Shown here piece after piece: positions 37,138-45,715 of a DNA stretch of 64,000 bases. A program made the position numbers and the translations under genes. The stretch spans positions 393,001 through 457,000 of the forward strand of contig NZ_CP150269.1 of NCBI RefSeq assembly GCF_037976825.1. The letters run 5' to 3'. Within the stretch, counting starts at the first letter, position 1. Every line of letters starts with the position of its first letter. The notes beneath the pieces are model-generated. The model did no database searches. It saw only the letters and a list, made by a program, of their open reading frames with translations, and was not told where the DNA came from. Source of the DNA: Paenibacillus sp. FSL K6-1330 (GTDB lineage: Bacteria; Bacillota; Bacilli; Paenibacillales; Paenibacillaceae).

Positions 37138-38004
37138 ATGAGAGAACGGTTGTTTCTTATTCTGATGTACGCGGTGCTGGGCGCGTTTGCGCTGTTTTGC
37201 TTCATTCCGTTCTGGATTGTGTTCATCAACTCGTTCGCTGATGAATCGCTTCTGCAGACGGCGGGGTACCAGTTGCTGCCGAGCAAATTCAGTCTCCATG
37301 CGTACAAATTTCTGCTCTCCGGCAAGCAGGTGTTTCTAAGCTACGGCATCACGATTATCGTGACGATCGCCGGCACGGCGCTGGGTGTCCTTTTGACAGC
37401 TGCCTATGCGTACACGCTGAGCCACCGGAAAGTGAAATATCGCAACATTTTATCGTTTCTGACCTTCCTGACGATGCTGTTCGGTGCAGGGCTGGTCGGC
37501 TTCTACATGCTGATTGCCAACTGGCTGCACCTGAAAGACTCGGTTTGGGCGCTTATTTTGCCCTATCTGCTTAATCCGTTCTATGCCTTCATTCTTGTCT
37601 CCTACTACCGGACGCTGCCGTATGAATTGAATGAAGCTGCGACTGTGGACGGAGCCAATGATATCTTTATTTTCTTTCGGATCATCTGGCCGATTTCGCT
37701 GCCTGTAATCGCCACGGTGAGCCTGTTCTACGCACTGCAATATTGGAACGACTGGTATTTGTCATTGCTGTTTATCGACAATTACAAGATGCTGCCGCTG
37801 CAGATGATGATACGCCAGCTTATGTCCAATTTGAATGTTATGGCTTATGTGAGCGGGAGCCAGACGCAGTACAACGTCGTCGTGCCGACCTATGGCATGC
37901 AGCTGGCGATCGTCTGCGTTACCATCGGCCCGATCGTGTTCGTCTATCCCTTCATACAGCGCTTCTTTATTAAAGGTTTGACACTTGGATCGGTAAAAGG
38001 GTAG
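37138..38004 (+). CDS. Sugar ABC transporter permease, LplC type
   Basis: A 288-residue permease with six helices and an EAA loop (ELNEAATVDGANDIFIFFRI). I prefer ATG 37138, eight bases after AAGGTG; a GTG at 37129 would sit on that ribosome site. The C-terminus FIQRFFIKGLTLGSVKG is the LplC/YtcP family end. It pairs with 36143 and serves the binding protein at 38113. Like the other importers here it needs an external ATPase. Confidence 0.92.
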   Translation: MRERLFLILMYAVLGAFALFCFIPFWIVFINSFADESLLQTAGYQLLPSKFSLHAYKFLLSGKQVFLSYGITIIVTIAGTALGVLLTAAYAYTLSHRKVKYRNILSFLTFLTMLFGAGLVGFYMLIANWLHLKDSVWALILPYLLNPFYAFILVSYYRTLPYELNEAATVDGANDIFIFFRIIWPISLPVIATVSLFYALQYWNDWYLSLLFIDNYKMLPLQMMIRQLMSNLNVMAYVSGSQTQYNVVVPTYGMQLAIVCVTIGPIVFVYPFIQRFFIKGLTLGSVKG

Positions 38005-38028
38005 AGCGGCAAGCGGGAAGCGCGTTTG

Positions 38029-38086
38029 ACCGGTTCGAGCTTTCGAGTGCTGCCGTTTTCGAACCGGCCCATCCGCCTTTTTTTCT
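38029..38086 (+). other. Hairpin and T run between permease and binding-protein gene
   Basis: ACCGGTTCGA (38029-38038) pairs with TCGAACCGG (38059-38067), loop 20 bases, and a T run starts about ten bases after the stem. It could be a leaky terminator or a processing site that separates binding-protein mRNA from permease mRNA. Confidence 0.5.
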
Positions 38087-38112
38087 ATTTTTTGAAACAG
38101 GGGGAATGAACA

Positions 38113-39663
38113 ATGAAAAGACTCTTGTCCATCGCGCTCGTGTTATTGATCGCGCTTGTCGCGATTGCAGGTTGTTCGGGCAAGAACGAAGGGGAAGGGA
38201 AGACGCCCGGACCGTCGGGTCAGACCGGAGATGGCGTGAGCGGTGACGCCAAACTTGAAGAGGTCACCTTGAAAATCATGATTCCTGGCGACCGGCCGCC
38301 GGATATGGATTTAGTCATCGCCGAAGCAGAGAAGCGAATGAAGGATACGATCAATGTCAAGCTTGATATCGTGTTCGTGCCTTGGTCCGATCTGGCGCAA
38401 AAGACACAGGTGACGCTCGCTTCCGGCGAAAACATCGATCTTATCTTTGATGCGCCATGGCTGCACATCAACCAAATGATTGCAAGCGGTTTCTATGAAC
38501 CGCTGGATGACCTGTTGGCCCAGTACGGCCAAACGGTGCTGGAGAAACGGCCGCAGCAAATGTGGGACTACAACAAATACGGCGGCAAAATTATGGCCGT
38601 CCCGCTCGGCGTCAGCTACATGTCCGGCAATTCCTACATGGTGCGCAAAGACATTCGCGAGAAGCTCGGCATACCGCCGATCAAGACGTATGATGAACTG
38701 ATTGCATTCGCCTACAAGGTGAAGGAACAGAAGAAAGACATCATTCCGATGAGCGCAGGTTCTTACACGTATTCATTCGTCAATCACCATGCGCTGAACG
38801 ATTACGAAACTCATGTCAGGCCGACCCACGCGCTCGGCAACAGCTTGATGCTCTACTATAAGAACAACGACGGGAAAGTATACAATTTGCTGGAGGATCG
38901 GGAACCGATCGGAACGTGGCTGGCGAACACGCACAAATGGTTTAAAGACGGACTGATTTTCAAGGACATTTTGACGACGAAAGATTTCCACCAACCGATC
39001 TCGGCAGGCAAAATAGCAATCGTCACAAACGGCGCGTTCGGTATCGGCGATTCCTTCAAGAACACATTTAAGAACAATGTACCGGACGGCGAGCTGGAAA
39101 CGGTCACCTTCTTTAACCCGGAAAAAGGCGCGAATCTCACCAATTTTAAGCAGTGGAATTTCCTGGCTGTTCCGAAGGTAAGCAAAAACAAGGAGCGGGC
39201 GATTATGTTCCTGAACTGGGCGAATGAGAAGGAAAACTACGACCTGCTCTCTTACGGAATTGAAGGGAAGCATTGGGAAGCGGCAGGAGAAGACAAAATG
39301 AAAAACCTGGATACATCCGGCTACTCTGCATTCGGCTATGTCTGGCTATGGAATCCGGTCGATGAGCGCAGTGTTGTGGGTGGCGATCCGAAGAATGATG
39401 AAATGGATGCCGTGCTTCGCGATGCCGATATGTTCACCACCGATATTTTGGCCGGTTTCGAATTTGATAGTGCCCCGGTGCAAAACGAAATCAGCCAGTA
39501 CAATACAGTCGATGGACAATACTACACGGCGCTGTTCAACGGGGTGATCGATCCGGACGAAACATTGAAAAAATTCGAAGCGGAAGCTGGCCCTGCCCTC
39601 AAAAAAATTCAGCAGGAACTGCAAAAGCAAATCGATGAGTTCCTGGCGGCAAAAGCGAAATAG
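38113..39663 (+). CDS. Extracellular solute-binding lipoprotein, LipO/LplA type
   Basis: A 516-residue lipoprotein with lipobox IAGC (Cys21), a short glycine-rich linker and a family 1 binding fold: EVTLKIMIPGDRPPDMDLV, LASGENIDLIFDAPW and YLVRKDIREKLGIPPIKTYD-like segments are typical of the Paenibacillus LipO group. It ends in a lysine-rich helix. ATG 38113 follows CAGGGGG. It completes the regulator-permease-permease-binding-protein operon and is followed by a perfect hairpin. Ligand probably an oligosaccharide; identity unknown. Confidence 0.92.
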   Translation: MKRLLSIALVLLIALVAIAGCSGKNEGEGKTPGPSGQTGDGVSGDAKLEEVTLKIMIPGDRPPDMDLVIAEAEKRMKDTINVKLDIVFVPWSDLAQKTQVTLASGENIDLIFDAPWLHINQMIASGFYEPLDDLLAQYGQTVLEKRPQQMWDYNKYGGKIMAVPLGVSYMSGNSYMVRKDIREKLGIPPIKTYDELIAFAYKVKEQKKDIIPMSAGSYTYSFVNHHALNDYETHVRPTHALGNSLMLYYKNNDGKVYNLLEDREPIGTWLANTHKWFKDGLIFKDILTTKDFHQPISAGKIAIVTNGAFGIGDSFKNTFKNNVPDGELETVTFFNPEKGANLTNFKQWNFLAVPKVSKNKERAIMFLNWANEKENYDLLSYGIEGKHWEAAGEDKMKNLDTSGYSAFGYVWLWNPVDERSVVGGDPKNDEMDAVLRDADMFTTDILAGFEFDSAPVQNEISQYNTVDGQYYTALFNGVIDPDETLKKFEAEAGPALKKIQQELQKQIDEFLAAKAK

Positions 39664-39687
39664 ACCAGAATCAGTACGTGGTGGTGA

Positions 39688-39712
39688 CGGCTTCCTCTTT
39701 TGGAGGAAGCCG
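39688..39712 (+). other. Perfect hairpin after binding-protein gene
   Basis: CGGCTTCCTC and GAGGAAGCCG form a 10-bp perfect stem with a 5-base loop. Only a weak T-rich tail follows. It is a possible terminator or 3'-end protector of the binding-protein mRNA. Confidence 0.6.
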
Positions 39713-39851
39713 ATCTTATACGCGCTGCTGCTTGCGTATGCCAGATTTCGCGAAAGGGGGGATCCAATTTAGCGTTCACCCGGAACAGAAATAAGAGTTT
39801 AAAGGTTTTGATATTTCTGTACTCGAGAATAAAGAAAAGGAGCTGGCCTTG

Positions 39852-42707
39852 ATGAATTTGAATAAAAACTGGATATCCGGATTTATGGCAGCCGTATTAC
39901 TAATGGCTCCGGTCTCTGCGGTTCAGGCGAAATCGCTTGTTCCGGATGTGACGGACCTGCAAGCGGCAATTGAAGTCAATCAACCGACGAAAGCTGGTGA
40001 ACCGGAAGTGGAACAGGCACCACTAGCAAGAGACGAGAATCAAGCAGCAGCATCTTCGGAAGTAGAGGAGACGCAATTCCGCAATCTTGCGGCCGGCCTC
40101 CCGTACGAATGGTCTGAAGCTCCGGAAGCTTCGCATCCCGATGACGGATACAAGCTTACAGACGGTAAATACGGCGCATTGGATATGAACGACCCGGCAT
40201 GGGTAGGGCATCAGCACGGAAAAGCGCGCGAAATCGTATTTGATCTGGGGGAGGAAAAGTCGGTCGGGAAGATAACCGCTCGTTTTCTCCAGGATTATCC
40301 GACGAACTCGATCCTCGTGCCGCTGTCGGTATCGATGTATGTCTCTGACGATAAGGAAAATTGGGGGCTGCTTTCACATAACGCTACGCAGCTGCTATGG
40401 GGAGCAGGACCGCCCAGACAGGAGACTTTTGAATGGGATGGCAGCCGGGACGGAATCAAAGGCGGGAATACGGATGGCAAGCTGGCTTATGCCCGTTATG
40501 TGAAGGTAATCTTTTATATGCATCCTACACAGTGGGAATACATTGACGAAATCGAAATTATGGGTATGGACGGCAAGATTGAAGGGGCGGTAAAGGTTCC
40601 TGCCGAGCAGCATCGTTTTTTGGAGCCGGGAGAAGCTACGGCCGGGATCCGGAATCTGAATCTGCTATATAACGGGCAATACGCGAATGGTTTGGGCGAT
40701 TGGAAGAAGGAACGGATTATCCCTAATATCAGCTATGTAAATAAAGACGGCGAGCCGGTCGATTGGCTTTATGACGGCGTTCTATACCTCGGAATTGCTT
40801 CGCCTGCTGGTCGCGATTTCGGTCAGGGACAAACGAACCTGGACGATTGGAAATGGTATTTGGATAAAACATTTGCAGCCACGGGCGATATGCAGCAGTT
40901 GAATGAGGCCGCCAAGGAAGTTGGGGCCAAGCTGAAACAGCCCGATCATCAAGTCAAGGTTGTGTTAATGATTCCGAATCCAGGGGAATCCTTAACAGAT
41001 TTTGGCGACATTGACGGTAGCGGTTCCTTGAATTTCAACGACTCCGTCGTAGGCAAAGAAAAAGCGTCTGAAAACAGAGGAAAAGCGGTGCAGTGGTGGC
41101 TGGACCAGACCCAGCAAAGATGGCAGGCTGCCAACTACTCTAATCTTGAGCTTGTCGGCATGTACTGGATGCCGGAACAAATCGACATATCCGAATCAGG
41201 ACCGGACATAGCTCGCATGGTGTCGGATAAAGTGCACGCCATGAACATGAAGGTTTTCTGGATTCCACACTCATATGCTTACAAAATGTTTATGTGGAAA
41301 GACGTAGGGTTCGATGCCGCGGCGCTTCAGCCTAACTATTTCTTCGGCGGAATGGATTCCGACCGTCTGGACGATGCTACAGATACTGCAAAGCGGTACG
41401 GAATGGGGAACGAAGTTGAATTTGATGACGGAATGCTGACAGATCCCGTACTTCGTCAGCGTTTTGTCGAATACTTGGACAGCGGCGTCAGATCCGGTCT
41501 GATGCAAAATGGCTTCAGAGCTCACTATCAAGGCAATAATGCAGTATACAACTTAGGGGTAAGCAAGGATCCAAGTTTGCGTTTAATGTATGACTGGCTG
41601 TATCAGTATTTGAACGGAATGTACGCCACTGACAGCAGTCCGGCGCCGGAGACGATGACGGAGCTTGTACAGCGTTATGTCGAGTCGAACGAAATCAATT
41701 CGGCTTTTGGTAATGATTTGACGTATCGATTGCAGACCATCAAGTTTCTTCTGGACGATAACAAGCCGAAGGACGCTGTGACGTATATGCAGGATTTCCT
41801 CGCGCACATTCACGACCCGGCCGTCCAAGCGCAAGGGTTGATTTCGGTCCCGGCCGCAACGGTGCTTGATTCCTACGCCCAAGTTCTCATTCAAACCTGG
41901 TCTGACGGAGGGGGACTCAGCAATCTGGTTCTTGGCCAAAGCTATACAATTTCACAGCAGCCTAACAGCAACTATCCCGATTCCGGGAACGAACTTACGG
42001 ACGGCCGATTCGGCGGGACGGATTACCGCACCGAGCAGTGGCAGGCCCATGCGGGAAGCGACTACCCTGACGAACGAAGCCGCACCATCACATTTGATTT
42101 GGACGGTAACAAATCGATCGGGGCAATTAGAGCCCATTTTCTTCAGGATAAAGGGCCTGGCATCCAATTTCCTCAGAATGTCACATTTTCTGTTTCATCT
42201 GACGGCCAATCCTGGAGCACGCTGGCAACCGTTTCTCCGCCACCGGCACAGGATGCTGCCTCGGCCGAGTTCGTGGGTTGGAGCGGAATAACAGACGGTG
42301 TGCCGGGGAAAGCTGGAGCCGATAAAGTGTCTGCCCGCTACGTTAAAGTCGAATTCCCGGTCAATGTTTGGGTCTTCCTGGATGAAATCGAAGTTCTCGG
42401 TACGGATGATCAGGCAGGAGGTGAGACGGGTATCGACGGCGCAAGAGCCGTGGTGGATGCCGCTGCGAAGAAATTGACAATCGACGGTCTGGTCGTGAAC
42501 GGCAGCCAGTCCCAAGTGAATTTGAAAATACTCGATTCGAAAGGGAAAGTTCGCTACGAAGGCCAGACGACCAGTACAGAAACGGGAAGTTTCGAATTCA
42601 TGATCAAGCTTACCGGCAATTTAAAGGGAACTTGCGACGCCTATCTGTCTATGGAAGGAATGTCGGATCCCGTTAAGATTTCATTCGAGTACAATAAAAA
42701 GGACTGA
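39852..42707 (+). CDS. Large secreted DUF4855 protein with two discoidin-like modules
   Basis: A 951-residue secreted protein: signal peptide (to about residue 27), a variable linker, an F5/8-type-C-like module (about 75-235), a DUF4855 domain (about 265-595), a helical FIMAH-like module (about 600-685), a second F5/8-type-C-like module (about 695-855) and a beta-rich tail. The modules are related to those of the gene at 30255: all three share LTDG, a central FLQD/FMQD and a terminal DEIE(V/I)(L/W/M)G. ATG 39852 follows AAGGAG by nine bases; TTG 39849 is an alternative. Probably a surface glycan-degrading or glycan-binding enzyme; activity not demonstrated by sequence. Confidence 0.83.
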   Translation: MNLNKNWISGFMAAVLLMAPVSAVQAKSLVPDVTDLQAAIEVNQPTKAGEPEVEQAPLARDENQAAASSEVEETQFRNLAAGLPYEWSEAPEASHPDDGYKLTDGKYGALDMNDPAWVGHQHGKAREIVFDLGEEKSVGKITARFLQDYPTNSILVPLSVSMYVSDDKENWGLLSHNATQLLWGAGPPRQETFEWDGSRDGIKGGNTDGKLAYARYVKVIFYMHPTQWEYIDEIEIMGMDGKIEGAVKVPAEQHRFLEPGEATAGIRNLNLLYNGQYANGLGDWKKERIIPNISYVNKDGEPVDWLYDGVLYLGIASPAGRDFGQGQTNLDDWKWYLDKTFAATGDMQQLNEAAKEVGAKLKQPDHQVKVVLMIPNPGESLTDFGDIDGSGSLNFNDSVVGKEKASENRGKAVQWWLDQTQQRWQAANYSNLELVGMYWMPEQIDISESGPDIARMVSDKVHAMNMKVFWIPHSYAYKMFMWKDVGFDAAALQPNYFFGGMDSDRLDDATDTAKRYGMGNEVEFDDGMLTDPVLRQRFVEYLDSGVRSGLMQNGFRAHYQGNNAVYNLGVSKDPSLRLMYDWLYQYLNGMYATDSSPAPETMTELVQRYVESNEINSAFGNDLTYRLQTIKFLLDDNKPKDAVTYMQDFLAHIHDPAVQAQGLISVPAATVLDSYAQVLIQTWSDGGGLSNLVLGQSYTISQQPNSNYPDSGNELTDGRFGGTDYRTEQWQAHAGSDYPDERSRTITFDLDGNKSIGAIRAHFLQDKGPGIQFPQNVTFSVSSDGQSWSTLATVSPPPAQDAASAEFVGWSGITDGVPGKAGADKVSARYVKVEFPVNVWVFLDEIEVLGTDDQAGGETGIDGARAVVDAAAKKLTIDGLVVNGSQSQVNLKILDSKGKVRYEGQTTSTETGSFEFMIKLTGNLKGTCDAYLSMEGMSDPVKISFEYNKKD

Positions 42708-42889
42708 TGAGTTATTTCCAGCACGAGCTCAGGTTCCGATGGCATATGTCCTGATTTCCATGATGTGGCTCGTGGCTTTTGCTTTCGAATCGGTCTTGAT
42801 GACTACATGAGAAATATGTGGCGCATCTCGATATGGCAGGGGAAGAAAACCACCAAATTGACACCATAATTTATTGATTAAGTCTTAGT

Positions 42890-42919
42890 CCCCATGATGG
42901 AAGTCATGGGGATTTTTTT
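42890..42919 (+). terminator. Terminator before the Ter island
   Basis: CCCCATGA-TGGAAG-TCATGGGG, an 8-bp perfect stem, with seven T after a single A. It separates the glycan region from the Ter island. Confidence 0.93.
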
Positions 42920-43061
42920 GTTTATACGCAAAAACACTTAAAGATTGACAAAAGATAGTGGATAGTAAACACTTAAGATGACTGAATATCCAAATTGAGG
43001 AATGTATTTTAGCAAATATTGACGATTATTAGTGATTTTTAATATTTTTTTACCTAATATC

Positions 43062-43087
43062 TGAATCTTTTAGAAATCTTTAACGTA
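43062..43087 (+). promoter_or_regulatory. ECF sigma-type promoter of the Ter island
   Basis: TGAATC at 43062-43067, exactly 16 bases, then CGTA at 43084-43087. This is one base away from the sigma-W/M/X consensus (TGAAAC-N16-CGTA). The homologous yceCDEF genes of B. subtilis are controlled by these envelope-stress sigma factors. Transcription would start near 43094, about 96 bases before the first gene. The rest of the 42920-43061 gap is AT-rich and shows nothing else clear. Confidence 0.75.
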
Positions 43088-43189
43088 TTAATACCGATAA
43101 TATAAATAGATGTCTTTAAATTGGGTTTTAAGTTGGATCATACTCTAAAATCTAGTTATAAAGAACTATTTCGAGAGGAGGTGATAACC

Positions 43190-43789
43190 GTGACAATTTC
43201 TCTGGTAAAAGGTCAAAAAGTTGATTTAACCAAAGGCAACGCTGGACTTTCGAACATCATTGTTGGCTTAGGATGGGATCCAGCCGAGACTAAAGGCAAG
43301 GGCTTTTTTGCCCGGAAAAATACAACCGCGAACATCGACTGTGATGCTTCTGCATTGCTGCTCAATGCAAATGGTAAATTGTCGAAAGAGGAAAACGTCA
43401 TTTGTTTTTATAACACCCAAAGTCCATGCGGTTCCGTTCGACATACAGGAGATAACATTACCGGTGATGGTGACGGAGATGATGAGCAAATTATTGTTGA
43501 TCTTGCTAAAGTTCCGTCGGACATCGAAAAGATATTAATGGTTGTAAACATATATGATTGTGTATCTCGCAGACAAGATTTTGGGATGATTCAATCAGCA
43601 TTCATTCGTGTTGTTAACCCTTCGAACAATCAAGAAATCGTACGATTCAATTTAACTGATAGTTATGCCGGGATGACAGCTCTTCTCGTTGGTGAAATTT
43701 ACCGACACAATGGCGAATGGAAGTTCAATGCCTTAGGTGAAGGAGCACACGCTCCCCACATTAATGATTTAGCCCAGCGGTATACTTAA
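43190..43789 (+). CDS. TerD family protein (first, divergent paralogue)
   Basis: A 199-residue TerD-domain protein (PF02342), a beta-sandwich that binds two calcium ions. The N-terminus [16 protein letters not shown] and the acidic loop GDGDGDDEQ are conserved. It differs from the next three paralogues in an insertion (ETKGKGFFARKNTTANIDCD) before the first calcium-site aspartates. I use GTG 43190 right after the perfect AGAGGAGGTGAT; the frame is open to 43121 without a ribosome site. It is the first gene after the ECF-type promoter. TerD proteins take part in tellurite, phage and envelope-stress tolerance; the molecular activity is unknown. Confidence 0.9.
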   Translation: MTISLVKGQKVDLTKGNAGLSNIIVGLGWDPAETKGKGFFARKNTTANIDCDASALLLNANGKLSKEENVICFYNTQSPCGSVRHTGDNITGDGDGDDEQIIVDLAKVPSDIEKILMVVNIYDCVSRRQDFGMIQSAFIRVVNPSNNQEIVRFNLTDSYAGMTALLVGEIYRHNGEWKFNALGEGAHAPHINDLAQRYT

Positions 43790-43813
43790 TTTATATCAAG
43801 AGGAGTTGTATCT

Positions 43814-44386
43814 ATGTCTATTAGCTTGGAAAAAGGCCAAAAGATCGATCTTACGAAAACTAATCCGGGGCTGACTAAAGTAGTTGTCGGTTTGGGATGG
43901 GATACAAATAAATATGATGGAGGCCAAGACTTTGATTTGGATGCCTCTGCATTCTGCCTAAACGCTACGGGAAAAGCTGGTAGCGAAAAAGACTTTATTT
44001 TTTATAACAATAAGGAAAACATCAATGGGTCTGTACTACATACCGGTGACAACCTGACTGGTGAAGGCGATGGAGATGATGAACAATTAAAGGTAGACCT
44101 TTCTGCTGTACCGGCTGAAGTCGATAAAATCTCCTTTTGCATCACCATTCATGATGCGACTGGACGTAACCAAAACTTTGGACAAGTATCCAATGCCTTC
44201 GTTCGCATTGTTAACGAAGATACGAATGTGGAACTCCTTCGTTATGACCTTGGAGAAGACTTTTCCGTAGAAACCGCGATTGTTGTAGGTGAACTGTACC
44301 GCAACAATGGTGAGTGGAAATTTAACGCGGTAGGGAGCGGCTACAAGGACGGTTTGTCCGGGCTTGTTCGTGATTTTGGACTTTAA
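43814..44386 (+). CDS. terD: TerD family protein (second paralogue)
   Basis: A 190-residue canonical TerD protein. Both calcium-binding segments are intact: DFDLDASAF near residue 39 and GEGDGDDEQ near residue 82. The family end [21 protein letters not shown] is standard. RBS AGAGGAG precedes ATG. It is 24 bp behind the first paralogue and strongly similar to the proteins at 44469 and 45074, so the set arose by tandem duplication. Cytoplasmic or membrane-associated through TerC is the usual view. Confidence 0.95.
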   Translation: MSISLEKGQKIDLTKTNPGLTKVVVGLGWDTNKYDGGQDFDLDASAFCLNATGKAGSEKDFIFYNNKENINGSVLHTGDNLTGEGDGDDEQLKVDLSAVPAEVDKISFCITIHDATGRNQNFGQVSNAFVRIVNEDTNVELLRYDLGEDFSVETAIVVGELYRNNGEWKFNAVGSGYKDGLSGLVRDFGL

Positions 44387-44402
44387 CCATTAAAAGCCTT
44401 AT

Positions 44403-44437
44403 AAATGGGCCGTCTATCTGACAGGCGGTCCATTTTT
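44403..44437 (+). terminator. Possible intra-operon attenuator
   Basis: AAATGGGCCGTCT pairs with AGGCGGTCCATTT (two G-U pairs), followed by T residues. It sits between two terD genes and may reduce expression of the distal Ter genes rather than end the transcript. Confidence 0.6.
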
Positions 44438-44468
44438 ATGGGCAAATCACTTTAAGGGGACGATATTT

Positions 44469-45047
44469 ATGGCAGTTAACTTGGCGAAAGGTCAAAAAGT
44501 TGACCTGACAAAATCCAATCCGGGCTTGACTAAAGTTATTGTTGGACTGGGGTGGGATACCAATAAATATGATGGAGGGAAAGATTTCGATCTGGATGCA
44601 ACTGCTTTTTGCCTTAATGAAAATGGTAAGGTAAGCTCAGACGCAGACTTTATGTTCTATAACAACCCATCTAACAGCAATAATTCTATCGTTCTTTCGG
44701 GTGATAATAGGACAGGCGAGGGTGCAGGAGACGATGAAACCGTTAAAATCGACCTTGCCAATATACCAGCTGATATAAATAAAATAGCATTTTGTATTAC
44801 GATTCATGAGGCCCAAGAGAGAAATCAAAACTTTGGACAAGTTGCTAACTCGTATGTGCGTGTTGTAAGTGAAGCTTCTGGAGAAGAACTCATTCGCTAT
44901 GACCTCGGTGAAGATTACTCTGTGGAAACTGCGGTTGTAGTTGGTGAGCTGTACCGCCATGGTGCCGAATGGAAATTTAGCGCTGTTGGCAGTGGCTTTC
45001 AAGATGGATTAGCGGGCCTTTGCCGGGATTTTGGTGTAAGTATCTAA
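44469..45047 (+). CDS. terD: TerD family protein (third paralogue)
   Basis: A 192-residue TerD protein with complete calcium sites ([18 protein letters not shown]) and the usual C-terminus ([16 protein letters not shown]). RBS AAGGGGA lies before the ATG. In the first 40 residues it is almost identical to the preceding paralogue, which argues for recent duplication or gene conversion. It follows a weak attenuator-like hairpin. Confidence 0.95.
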   Translation: MAVNLAKGQKVDLTKSNPGLTKVIVGLGWDTNKYDGGKDFDLDATAFCLNENGKVSSDADFMFYNNPSNSNNSIVLSGDNRTGEGAGDDETVKIDLANIPADINKIAFCITIHEAQERNQNFGQVANSYVRVVSEASGEELIRYDLGEDYSVETAVVVGELYRHGAEWKFSAVGSGFQDGLAGLCRDFGVSI

Positions 45048-45073
45048 TTAACGAGAAAGGAGAAGCGAATAGC

Positions 45074-45655
45074 ATGACGATAAGTTTATCCAAAGGACAA
45101 CGTATTGATTTAACCAAGACGAACCCAGGTTTGAAAAAAGTACATATTGGCCTTGGTTGGGATATTAATAAGTACAATACTGGTCAAGACTACGATCTGG
45201 ATGCATCTGCATTTTTGCTTCATGAAGATGGTAGAGCTAAAAGCGCTGATGATTTTGTGTTCTATAACAATCCTAAGACGGCTAATGGTTCTGTTGTTCA
45301 TACAGGTGATAATCGGACTGGTGAGGGGGAAGGTGATGACGAGCAAATCATTATCGACTTTTCCTTAATTCCGCAACATATTTACCGCATTGGCATCACG
45401 GTAACGATACACGATGCAGCATCTCGAAATCAAAATTTTGGTCATGTATCTAATTCCTTTGTTCGTGTACTAGACGCAGAAACGAATAGGGAAATCGCGC
45501 GATATGATCTGGGAGAAGACTTTTCTCTGGAAACTGCTGTCGTCATTTGTGAATTATATCGTCATGGTTCCGATTGGAAATTTCAGGCGATCGGGTCGGG
45601 GTTCACAGGTGGATTATCTGCGCTTTGCAAAAACTATGGTTTGGATGCCCAGTAA
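45074..45655 (+). CDS. terD: TerD family protein (fourth paralogue)
   Basis: A 193-residue TerD protein (YceE-like position) with calcium segments [10 protein letters not shown] and [12 protein letters not shown] 45074 follows GAAAGGAGAAG by nine bases; an in-frame upstream extension to 45020 lies within the previous gene and is rejected. The C-terminus [20 protein letters not shown] closes the standard fold. Differences from its neighbours cluster in the loop after the second calcium site ([14 protein letters not shown]). Confidence 0.94.
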   Translation: MTISLSKGQRIDLTKTNPGLKKVHIGLGWDINKYNTGQDYDLDASAFLLHEDGRAKSADDFVFYNNPKTANGSVVHTGDNRTGEGEGDDEQIIIDFSLIPQHIYRIGITVTIHDAASRNQNFGHVSNSFVRVLDAETNREIARYDLGEDFSLETAVVICELYRHGSDWKFQAIGSGFTGGLSALCKNYGLDAQ

Positions 45656-45715
45656 CATAACCATTTAGAGCATTTCTGTGTAATCATATTTTCAAATAAT
45701 GAAAGGTTGATATCC

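Noticed and set aside
42945..42979. Sigma-A promoter TTGACA ... TAAGAT before the Ter island
   Set aside because: The spacer is 23 bases, too long for a working promoter.
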